Source: Polynucleobacter meluiroseus
Lineage (GTDB): Bacteria; Pseudomonadota; Gammaproteobacteria; Burkholderiales; Burkholderiaceae
NCBI GenBank assembly: GCA_943329505.2
Contig: CALQED020000105.1
Span: forward strand, 1 to 5,495
Direction of reading: 5' to 3'
Length of the DNA: 5,495 bases
This document shows, in pieces, positions 1 to 5,194 of the stretch; within the stretch, counting starts at the first letter, position 1, and the number at the start of each line of letters is the position of its first letter. The notes beneath the pieces are model-generated. The model searched no databases. It had not been told where the DNA came from and worked only from the letters and a program-made list of their open reading frames with translations. A program made the translations under genes and the position numbers.

Positions 1-110
1 CCCTCCACCTTCAGATTTCTGACATTTTTGGCTGTTACAAAATCAATCTTCGTATTGGGATCAATTAAGTTTTTTAATGCACTTTGAACAACCTCTACAG
101 TTACTGACAC
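1..110 (-). CDS. Mrp/ApbC-family Fe-S cluster carrier ATPase, N-terminal fragment (runs off left edge)
   Basis: Partial gene: 36 codons plus two bases are visible, and the rest lies beyond position 1. Reading leftwards from a GTG at 110-108, the peptide begins MSVTVEVVQSALKNLIDP and continues NTKIDFVTAKNVRNLKVEG. This matches the start of the MIP18/DUF59-like domain found at the N-terminus of bacterial Mrp (ApbC) proteins, in which a helix ending in 'L.DP' is followed by 'DFV...NV..LK..G'. Full-length family members are about 360 residues. They carry a P-loop ATPase domain and a C-terminal CxxC pair and move Fe-S clusters to apo-proteins in the cytosol, but none of those parts is in view. The GTG start is chosen because an in-frame TAG lies just upstream (119-121 on this strand) and a strong ribosome binding site precedes it. 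The gene lies downstream of the copZ-like gene on the same strand but probably has its own promoter. The family call rests on this short stretch alone. Confidence 0.75.
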   Translation of the reverse strand, partial: MSVTVEVVQSALKNLIDPNTKIDFVTAKNVRNLKVE

Positions 111-112
111 TA

Positions 113-120
113 CCTTCTCC
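113..120 (-). promoter_or_regulatory. Ribosome binding site that fixes the GTG start of the Mrp/ApbC gene
   Basis: On the minus strand the sequence reads GGAGAAGG, then TA, then GTG. GGAG sits six bases before the start codon. This is the strongest Shine-Dalgarno sequence in the window. It supports GTG at 110 as the true start, since no in-frame ATG lies between the upstream stop codon and this position. Confidence 0.75.
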
Positions 121-139
121 TATGATGCGCAATTCTAGG

Positions 140-168
140 AATATCAACCCAGAATTGCTAAATGTAAA
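140..168 (-). promoter_or_regulatory. Candidate sigma70 promoter of the Mrp/ApbC gene
   Basis: On the minus strand, TTTACA (168-163, four or five of six bases as in the -35 consensus) is separated by exactly 17 bases from GATATT (145-140, four of six bases as in the -10 consensus). Transcription would begin near 133, giving a leader of about 20-25 bases that contains the ribosome binding site. The gap of 126 bases after the copZ-like gene is long enough to hold a separate promoter. The call rests on hexamer match and spacing only. Confidence 0.45.
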
Positions 169-236
169 TTCTCATTTTGTTGAGATAGCAGGTAGATTAA
201 CCGCAGCAGAGAAAAATTGCTTACCACTACTAAGTT

Positions 237-437
237 CTAGGCTTCATTTAATACAGGAAACCCTGCTTCTGTGATCAACCGACTAGCATCAGCTTTGCTT
301 AGAGATGTATCCAAACTCACTATCTGGCTAGCCAAATCCACCTGAACCTTTGCACCGGGATCTTGAGATTGAACGGCTCTTGTTACGGCATTAATACAGC
401 CCCCACAAGTCATTCCGGATACTTTGAGACTCAACAT
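237..437 (-). CDS. copZ: CopZ-like heavy-metal-associated (HMA) copper chaperone
   Basis: A complete 66-residue protein made up of one HMA domain with the ferredoxin-like fold pattern. The metal-binding motif GMTCGGC lies at residues 8-14, with C11 and C14 as the Cu(I) ligands, followed by an amphipathic helix and the closing segment 'ITEAGFPV'. Length and composition are typical of free cytosolic Atx1/CopZ chaperones, which carry Cu(I) to the HMA domain of CopA and to copper-sensing regulators. The residue in the loop after the second helix is Phe (F60), where many CopZ proteins have Tyr. Phe is also common in bacterial homologues, so metal identity is inferred mainly from the neighbouring copA. 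The gene is divergent from copA with 51 bases between start codons, which suggests shared copper-dependent control. A good ribosome binding site (AAAGGG, five bases before ATG) supports the start. It is followed on the same strand by the Mrp/ApbC gene 126 bases further on. No convincing terminator is visible between them. Confidence 0.92.
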   Translation of the reverse strand: MLSLKVSGMTCGGCINAVTRAVQSQDPGAKVQVDLASQIVSLDTSLSKADASRLITEAGFPVLNEA

Positions 438-488
438 ATCAGCCCTTTTGCACTAAATTTGCTTGGTATGCAGTAGATTATCTTCTAT
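438..488. promoter_or_regulatory. Divergent copZ/copA control region with imperfect palindrome
   Basis: These 51 bases separate the two start codons and must hold promoter elements for both genes unless the signals lie inside the coding regions. An imperfect palindrome AGTAGATTATCTTCT occupies 472-486. Its core AGAT-T-ATCT (475-483) is perfectly symmetric, and two further base pairs match on each side after one mismatch. The core contains GATAAT on the minus strand (482-477), a five-of-six match to the -10 consensus that would serve copZ. On the plus strand TAGATT or TATCTT could serve copA. A TTGCAC at 448-453 lies 20 bases before TAGATT. Such a long spacer is a feature of promoters activated by MerR-family regulators such as CueR, but the typical CueR dyad is not present in the spacer. 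A regulator of the CsoR or CueR type is expected from family knowledge, but none is encoded in the window. Confidence 0.4.
443..448 (-). promoter_or_regulatory. Ribosome binding site of copZ
   Basis: On the minus strand AAAGGG ends five bases before the ATG at 437. This is good spacing and supports the chosen start. The divergent copA has no comparable site. Confidence 0.6.
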
Positions 489-2765
489 ATGCACCACCAA
501 AACGACCCAAACGCATCTATTTTTACTCTGGATATCGGTGGAATGACCTGTGCATCCTGCGTAGGTCGGGTTGAAAAGGCGCTTGACCGCATACCTGGGG
601 TAGAGGCCGCGAGCGTTAACCTAGCAACCGAACAAGCTAAAGTCCGTCTAAAAGCAAATTCTGAGACCACAATCGATAGCGTGATTGCCTTAGTCGAAAA
701 AACGGGTTACACGGCCAAATTAAGCAATCCCCATGGCAATACCCAAGCCAATGATTCACATTCATTTTGGGGGTCAGATGGTCTTGGTCGAGTTTTACTC
801 AGCTTTGCTTTATCAGCCCCACTCCTCCTGCCAATGTTGCTGATGCCTTTTGATATTCATTGGGCTTTATCACCAAAGTGGCAAATTCTTCTAGCCAGCC
901 CAGTGCAATTTATTTTAGGCTGGCGTTTCTATAAAGCTGGCTTTAAATCCCTGCTCGCGGGTTCTGGCAATATGGATTTATTAGTGGCACTTGGTACCAG
1001 TGCTGCATATGGTTTAAGTGTGTACCTAATGATGGCATCGCCTCATGCAAATCATGAGCTGTATTTTGAAGGCTCTGCTGTCATTATTTGCATGGTCTTA
1101 CTAGGCAAATGGTTAGAAGCTAGTGCAAAACAACAAACCAGCGAAGCCATTCGCGCGCTTCAAAAGCTCTGGCCAGAAAATGCCAAGGTTTTAGATGCAA
1201 ATGCTGTAATCGGTGAAGGCAATTTCTTAGAACAGTACCGCGCACTTCCTCTAGATCAAGTCTTTCCTAAAGATCACATTGTAGTTTTGCCAGGCGAGCG
1301 CATTCCGGTTGATGGCGTGATTGTATTTGGTAATAGCCATATCGACGAATCCCTTCTCACCGGTGAGAGCGAGCCCGTCAAGAAATTACTGGGCGCAAAA
1401 GTCATCGGCGGAGCCCTTAATGGTGAAGGTGTATTAGTCATTCATGCACAAGCTGTTGGAGTAGAGAGTGTTCTATCTCAAATCATCACTCTTGTCGAAG
1501 ATGCGCAAACGCAAAAAGCACCGATCCAAAAATTAGTAGATCGGGTCAGTGCTATTTTTGTGCCAAGTGTCATTGCGATTGCTGTACTAACCGGTATAGG
1601 GAACTGGCTTTATTTTGATTCAGCTGCAATGGCTATCTTGCGTGCAGTATCGGTACTCGTGATTGCCTGTCCTTGCGCGCTAGGTTTGGCAACACCCGCA
1701 GCCATCATGGCAGGCACTGGAGTAGCAGCGCGCTTTGGCATCCTCATTAAAGATCCTCAAGTATTAGAGCTGGCACATCGCTTAAATATTGTTGCTTTTG
1801 ATAAAACTGGCACTCTCACAATTGGCAAGCCAAGAGTGCTCTCTTTTATCTCGCTTACCAATCCGGCAGAAGAAGAAACTCTCTTAGCTACTGCTGCAGG
1901 CTTACAAATGGGCAGCGAACATCCTCTGGCTAAAGCATTACTAGATGCTGCCAAAGTAGCAGGGCTTACCCCAATCCCTCCTTCTGAAAGCATGGCATTG
2001 CCTGGTGTTGGTATTAGCGGCAAACCAAGCTCGGGCCCCTGGGCAGGTCAAAGCCTGACATTGCAAAGTATTGCTTCCTTAAGTGATAGTGCACACGCTA
2101 TACAGATTCATGAAAAAGCACATGGTGCTTTAGATGCAGGCCATACGATCTCCGTGCTGATGAATGAAGAAGCTGCCTCATCACCACTAGCGATCATTGC
2201 ATTTGGCGATGAGCTCAAACCCAATGCAAAAGAGGCGATTAGCGCTTTACATCAATTGCACATTAGGACAGTGATGCTCTCGGGCGATAACACTACGGCG
2301 GCAAATCGTGTTGGGCAGTCAATCGGCATTGATGAAGTGTTTGGACAAATCATGCCTAGCAATAAAGCAGAAATGATCCAACAACTTCAAAGCTCAGGAA
2401 AAGATCGTGAGCGCCAATACGTTGCGATGGTTGGAGATGGTGTCAACGATGCACCGGCACTAGCAACTGCTGATGTTGGTATGGCGATGTCTACCGGTAC
2501 CGATGTCGCAATGCAAGCCGCTGGGATTACCCTCATGCGTGGCGACCCTAGTTTGGTTGCAGATGCAATTGACATATCAAAACGCACTTGGAAGAAAATT
2601 CAGCAAAACTTATTTTGGGCTTTTGCGTTTAATGCTACTGGTATTCCACTCGCTGCTCTAGGTTATCTCTCGCCCATGTTGGCTGGTAGCGCCATGGCCC
2701 TGTCTAGTTTTTGTGTTCTGAGTAATGCTCTTTTATTGAAACGCTGGCGCCCAGCGCATCACTAA
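489..2765 (+). CDS. copA: Cu(+)-exporting P1B-type ATPase (CopA)
   Basis: An inner-membrane pump that exports Cu(I) from the cytosol using ATP. The 758-residue protein is complete and of normal length for a CopA with one N-terminal HMA domain (about residues 12-75; GMTCASC with C21 and C24). Four membrane helices follow at about 102-205. The actuator domain carries TGES (T291-S294). A membrane pair at about 345-410 includes the CPC transport motif (C394-P395-C396). The P-domain has DKTGT with the phosphorylated D438, the N-domain has the HP motif (H478-P479), and the hinge is GDGVNDAP (D650, D654). The last two helices span about 705-750. TM7 contains N707 and F714-N715-x4-P720, and TM8 contains M736 and S740, matching the copper-site signature except that Phe replaces the usual Tyr at 714. 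ATG at 489 precedes the HMA domain by a normal short lead. No clear ribosome binding site is seen, so a very short or absent leader is possible. The gene is divergent from copZ, its likely copper donor, and convergent with the DUF3047 gene. Confidence 0.97.
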   Translation: MHHQNDPNASIFTLDIGGMTCASCVGRVEKALDRIPGVEAASVNLATEQAKVRLKANSETTIDSVIALVEKTGYTAKLSNPHGNTQANDSHSFWGSDGLGRVLLSFALSAPLLLPMLLMPFDIHWALSPKWQILLASPVQFILGWRFYKAGFKSLLAGSGNMDLLVALGTSAAYGLSVYLMMASPHANHELYFEGSAVIICMVLLGKWLEASAKQQTSEAIRALQKLWPENAKVLDANAVIGEGNFLEQYRALPLDQVFPKDHIVVLPGERIPVDGVIVFGNSHIDESLLTGESEPVKKLLGAKVIGGALNGEGVLVIHAQAVGVESVLSQIITLVEDAQTQKAPIQKLVDRVSAIFVPSVIAIAVLTGIGNWLYFDSAAMAILRAVSVLVIACPCALGLATPAAIMAGTGVAARFGILIKDPQVLELAHRLNIVAFDKTGTLTIGKPRVLSFISLTNPAEEETLLATAAGLQMGSEHPLAKALLDAAKVAGLTPIPPSESMALPGVGISGKPSSGPWAGQSLTLQSIASLSDSAHAIQIHEKAHGALDAGHTISVLMNEEAASSPLAIIAFGDELKPNAKEAISALHQLHIRTVMLSGDNTTAANRVGQSIGIDEVFGQIMPSNKAEMIQQLQSSGKDRERQYVAMVGDGVNDAPALATADVGMAMSTGTDVAMQAAGITLMRGDPSLVADAIDISKRTWKKIQQNLFWAFAFNATGIPLAALGYLSPMLAGSAMALSSFCVLSNALLLKRWRPAHH
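2742..2756. terminator. Short perfect hairpin at the 3' end of copA, possible terminator for the convergent gene
   Basis: CGCTGG (2742-2747) and CCAGCG (2751-2756) form a perfect six-base-pair GC-rich stem with a three-base loop inside the last codons of copA. On the minus strand the stem is followed by only a short T run (TTTC), and it lies 35 bases past the stop codon of the DUF3047 gene, so it could stop that transcript. On the plus strand no T tract follows. The short stem and poor T tract make this weak, and it may simply reflect the coding sequence for Trp-Arg-Pro. Confidence 0.25.
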
Positions 2766-2785
2766 ACTCCTTAGCAGCGATGAAT

Positions 2786-2815
2786 ACTCGTTATTTTGGA
2801 CTCTTGCGAACGAGT
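2786..2815. repeat. Seven-base inverted repeat in the copA / DUF3047 convergent junction
   Basis: ACTCGTT (2786-2792) is repeated in inverted form as AACGAGT (2809-2815) with 16 bases between. It overlaps the stop codon and last codons of the DUF3047 gene, starting 20 bases after the copA stop. The position suits a transcription-end structure for the two convergent genes, but the loop is long and no T tract follows on either strand. A competing small palindrome (CGAACGAGTTCG, 2807-2818) shares the right arm. Confidence 0.25.
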
Positions 2816-3588
2816 TCGATATCTCCATAAAAAGCTCGGGTTTCAGATTTTGTATTGTCAGTATCTGTCAGCAAAGCAATCCCAATGACTTCGCCTGGGG
2901 CTTCTCCATAAGCGCGTTTATAGTCTGCAGCCAAATCACGTTGATGGTGATGCCATTGGCCTAAGTTATCCCAACCAGAATCCACCACAATCATTTTGAT
3001 GCGTGAGGTATGGGTATTAGTAATGATGGTATCAATCGGGGATTTTCCAGACCAGATATACATTAAGGTAGCGTATGGCATTTCTTGACCGCTTAAAAGA
3101 TTGGCTAACTCAAAAGTCATTTTTTCTTTTAAAGGCAGCTTAGATTTATTCCCATCAAAAGCAACCATAATTCTCAGAGGAGCGTCATCGTGCAATCCCT
3201 GGGTATTGTCAGCGTTAGGCATTGCTCCCAATGCCTTCCAATCCCACTTTAACCATAAATTATTCGCTGAACGCGGGCGCAATTTAACAGCTAGTCCTGA
3301 CGCAGAGGTTTTAGAGTTAGCACTCAAAACGGTTTTGCCTTGGTAATTTTCTAAGCGATAAACCGTATTCTTTTTATAAGGCGCAATGCGATAAAAATTC
3401 CAACCGTTTGGCATCCCATTACGCGCAGTCTCTGCAGAAAACTTCGGAAGCTCATCTTGTGCAGGCAGCTGATCAAGATTCAAAGTCTGTCCTGACTCAT
3501 TCTGAACTGAGTCTCCACCAAACCCAGCGCATCCGCCTAGAGCAAATGCGCTACAGAGAATGAAAGAGAGCGTTAGAAACTTCAGCAT
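2791..3588 (-). CDS. DUF3047 family lipoprotein of unknown function
   Basis: A complete 265-residue protein. The N-terminus is a lipoprotein signal peptide: Lys3, a hydrophobic stretch at 4-17, then the lipobox L17-G18-G19-C20. Ala follows the Cys, and with no Asp at that position the mature protein is expected to go to the outer membrane, by the general Lol sorting rule. A low-complexity linker (about 21-50) leads into a domain resembling DUF3047. Visible family-like features are NGW (61-63), 'VLSANSKTSASGL' (87-99), the Trp-rich strand LWLKWDW (111-117), and HDDAPLRIMVAFDG (133-146). Near the C-terminus lie 'VVDSG' and 'GIALLTDTDNT'. The pattern suggests a beta-rich periplasmic domain, perhaps lectin-like; no catalytic function is known to me. 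The gene is divergent from the GT39 glycosyltransferase (59 bases between starts) and convergent with copA (25 bases between stops). No Shine-Dalgarno sequence is obvious before ATG at 3588, though a GACAAT lies six bases before it. The family assignment comes from recalled motifs, not a search. Confidence 0.85.
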   Translation of the reverse strand: MLKFLTLSFILCSAFALGGCAGFGGDSVQNESGQTLNLDQLPAQDELPKFSAETARNGMPNGWNFYRIAPYKKNTVYRLENYQGKTVLSANSKTSASGLAVKLRPRSANNLWLKWDWKALGAMPNADNTQGLHDDAPLRIMVAFDGNKSKLPLKEKMTFELANLLSGQEMPYATLMYIWSGKSPIDTIITNTHTSRIKMIVVDSGWDNLGQWHHHQRDLAADYKRAYGEAPGEVIGIALLTDTDNTKSETRAFYGDIELVRKSPK

Positions 3589-3647
3589 AGAGTCATTGTC
3601 CCAAAATTTAGCTCAGTGAGCCTAAAAAGTGAGTCTAAAATCAGGGC
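3589..3647. promoter_or_regulatory. Divergent control region between the DUF3047 lipoprotein and GT39 genes
   Basis: This 59-base gap must serve two divergent genes. On the plus strand TAAAAT (3636-3641, five of six -10 consensus bases) ends six bases before the GT39 ATG. On the minus strand GACAAT (3600-3595, four of six) ends six bases before the lipoprotein ATG. Neither has a good -35 hexamer at 17 bases, and neither start codon has a well-spaced Shine-Dalgarno sequence. If these are real -10 elements, transcription would start at or next to the start codons. Confidence 0.35.
3616..3641. repeat. Tandem 13-bp direct repeat upstream of the GT39 gene
   Basis: Two adjacent 13-base units, GTGAGCCTAAAAA (3616-3628) and GTGAGTCTAAAAT (3629-3641), agree at 11 of 13 positions. 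They occupy the right half of the divergent gap, ending six bases before the GT39 start codon. The second unit ends in TAAAAT, the candidate -10 hexamer. The repeat could be a pair of binding sites for a regulator or a small local duplication. Confidence 0.6.
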
Positions 3648-5132
3648 ATGCGCCAACAATCACCCTCAAGCTGGGCTGTTATCTGCGTTTGCATCGCAGC
3701 GCTGATCCATTTTGCATTGGGCTTTGCGATTGAATTTTCTGTTGATGAGGCCCATTACGCCTTATATGCTCAGCACCTAGCTTGGAGTTACTTTGATCAC
3801 CCCCCTTTAGTAGGATGGATTCAGTGGCCGCTAGTAGCGCTCACTTCTTCTGAGGGAGTGATTCGTCTCATACCAGAATTACTGTGGGTCGTTTCTTGTT
3901 ATTTAGTCTATCAAGTGACTTTGGAAGTACATCACCTTATTCAAGGACGTAACGCTGGCTACCTGACTAGTGCACGACCTTCAGCAAATACCTGTGGACT
4001 CATGGCAGTGCTTGCCATCATTGCCGCACCAATACCTCATGTACTAGCCATTGGTTTATTACCAGATACTTTGCTCGCGCCATTAAGTCTTGGTCTGATG
4101 TGGATGGCGCTACGCTGGTTAGCCAAAGATCACTTCAGCATGATCGACTGGATCCTAACGGGGGTCTTATTGGGCTTAGCAGGTCTGAGTAAATACACCG
4201 CTGTATTTACTGCAATAGCCTTACTCATGATTTTTTTAAGTAGTCCCAGAAAACCTTGGCTGAGCAAACCTGGTTTTTGGCTTGCCGCGCTAGTTGCCCT
4301 TCTCTTTATTAGTCCAGTGCTCTATTGGAATTGGGTGAATGACTGGATCTCCTTTCGGTATCAAATAGCTCACGGCGCTGGTGGTACTTGGCTGTGGCGC
4401 AAGTTAGGTGCTTATTTAGGAATTCAGATTCTGGCCTATGGCCCCATATTGATCTTGGGTGCCTATCTTTTTGTTAGGCACTGCATCCACGGCACTAGGC
4501 TATCTTTATTGGCATTGCTGGGATTTTTTGCGATTCCATTTGTAATTTTTACCAGTCTTTCTGGTGGAGGTGGTCTGCCACATTGGACATCGCCCGCCTG
4601 GTTCTGTCTTGCACCATTCGCAGGGATAGGTTTAGCAAAGTATTGGTCCAGCCAACGCCGTCGCTTAATTCAAATTTTATTGATCGCTCAAGTACTACTA
4701 TGCTGCATCGGTTTTGCCTATGTGCTCTCTGGTGGTATTAGTACGGCAGCAGTCAAGTCCAACCCGATTGCAGATCTTTATGGCTGGAAAGCAGCAGGTC
4801 AAAAAGCAGCTCAATTAACACAAGCTACAAAAGCCAATGGTATTGCCGTCCAAAATTGGACGCTAGGTAGTCGCGCAGCTTGGTATGCCAAACCGACTCC
4901 AGTATTTATATTGGATCAACGACAGGATCAGTTCGATCTCTGGTTTGGAACACTACCTCGCGGCGCAAATATTCTCTTAATGAGCTGGTCTGGCATGTCT
5001 TTTGCACCTCCCGTTGGAAGTCAGGAGGCATTTGAGCGCTGCGAGCCTTTGGATACTCTGGAAATTGAGCGTTTTGGACAAATCTTGTCGAAATTTGAAT
5101 TTAGCCTTTGTAACAACTGGCAAGGCAAGTAG
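3648..5132 (+). CDS. GT39/PMT-family polytopic glycosyltransferase (ArnT-like)
   Basis: A complete 494-residue inner-membrane protein of the GT-C fold, likely transferring a sugar from a polyprenyl-phosphate donor to a lipid or glycan acceptor on the periplasmic side. After a first helix (about 9-29) comes the diagnostic first periplasmic loop: D33-E34-A-H-Y37, with D33 at the place of the catalytic Asp in this superfamily, then 'YFDHPP' (D50-H51-P52-P53). A second family motif, LPDT (P139-D140), and 'GLSKYTAVFTA' (K182-Y183) lie within further helices. About ten to twelve hydrophobic segments extend to about residue 370. The C-terminal 120 residues are soluble and begin 'NPIADLYGWKAAG', a segment type often seen in bacterial GT39 proteins. 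They contain two Cys residues (C465, C488) that could form a periplasmic disulfide. The start is the only Met in the first 100 residues and sits just before the first helix; it has only AGGG immediately against the ATG, too close for a normal ribosome binding site. The acceptor is unknown. The flippase-like gene follows after 62 bases on the same strand. Confidence 0.88.
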   Translation: MRQQSPSSWAVICVCIAALIHFALGFAIEFSVDEAHYALYAQHLAWSYFDHPPLVGWIQWPLVALTSSEGVIRLIPELLWVVSCYLVYQVTLEVHHLIQGRNAGYLTSARPSANTCGLMAVLAIIAAPIPHVLAIGLLPDTLLAPLSLGLMWMALRWLAKDHFSMIDWILTGVLLGLAGLSKYTAVFTAIALLMIFLSSPRKPWLSKPGFWLAALVALLFISPVLYWNWVNDWISFRYQIAHGAGGTWLWRKLGAYLGIQILAYGPILILGAYLFVRHCIHGTRLSLLALLGFFAIPFVIFTSLSGGGGLPHWTSPAWFCLAPFAGIGLAKYWSSQRRRLIQILLIAQVLLCCIGFAYVLSGGISTAAVKSNPIADLYGWKAAGQKAAQLTQATKANGIAVQNWTLGSRAAWYAKPTPVFILDQRQDQFDLWFGTLPRGANILLMSWSGMSFAPPVGSQEAFERCEPLDTLEIERFGQILSKFEFSLCNNWQGK

Positions 5133-5194
5133 TTTGGCAGAGTAATTCACCCAAATTCAAGACCTTAGGCGCCCAAAGCATTATCCTTACGCCT
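5133..5194 (+). promoter_or_regulatory. Gap between GT39 and flippase-like genes with possible promoter and small inverted repeat
   Basis: These 62 bases could hold a promoter for the downstream gene or be part of a shared transcript. TATCCT (5182-5187, four of six -10 consensus bases) lies seven bases before the ATG at 5195. No good -35 is present. A six-base inverted repeat, TAGGCG (5166-5171) and CGCCTA (5190-5195), reaches into the start codon and brackets the candidate -10. No Shine-Dalgarno sequence is visible and no terminator follows the GT39 stop codon. Confidence 0.25.

Noticed and set aside
181..236. Terminator after copZ
   Set aside because: Short complementary pieces such as GGT/ACC exist around a run of T on the minus strand, but no stem longer than four base pairs with a following T tract could be formed.
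77..274. Open frame of 65 codons on the plus strand
   Set aside because: It overlaps the Mrp/ApbC start and the copZ end on the opposite strand, has no ribosome binding site, and its peptide has no recognisable domain.
448..479. CueR-type promoter for copA (TTGCAC, 20-base spacer, TAGATT)
   Set aside because: The spacer length fits MerR-family promoters, but the expected dyad within the spacer is absent and the -10 is poor, so it is not called as a CueR site.
1757..2023. Open frame of 88 codons on the minus strand inside copA
   Set aside because: Lies wholly within the well-conserved P- and N-domain coding region of copA; it is an antisense shadow with no start signals.
3101..3346. Open frame of 81 codons on the plus strand inside the DUF3047 gene
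   Set aside because: Antisense to the conserved core of the lipoprotein, with no ribosome binding site and no domain.
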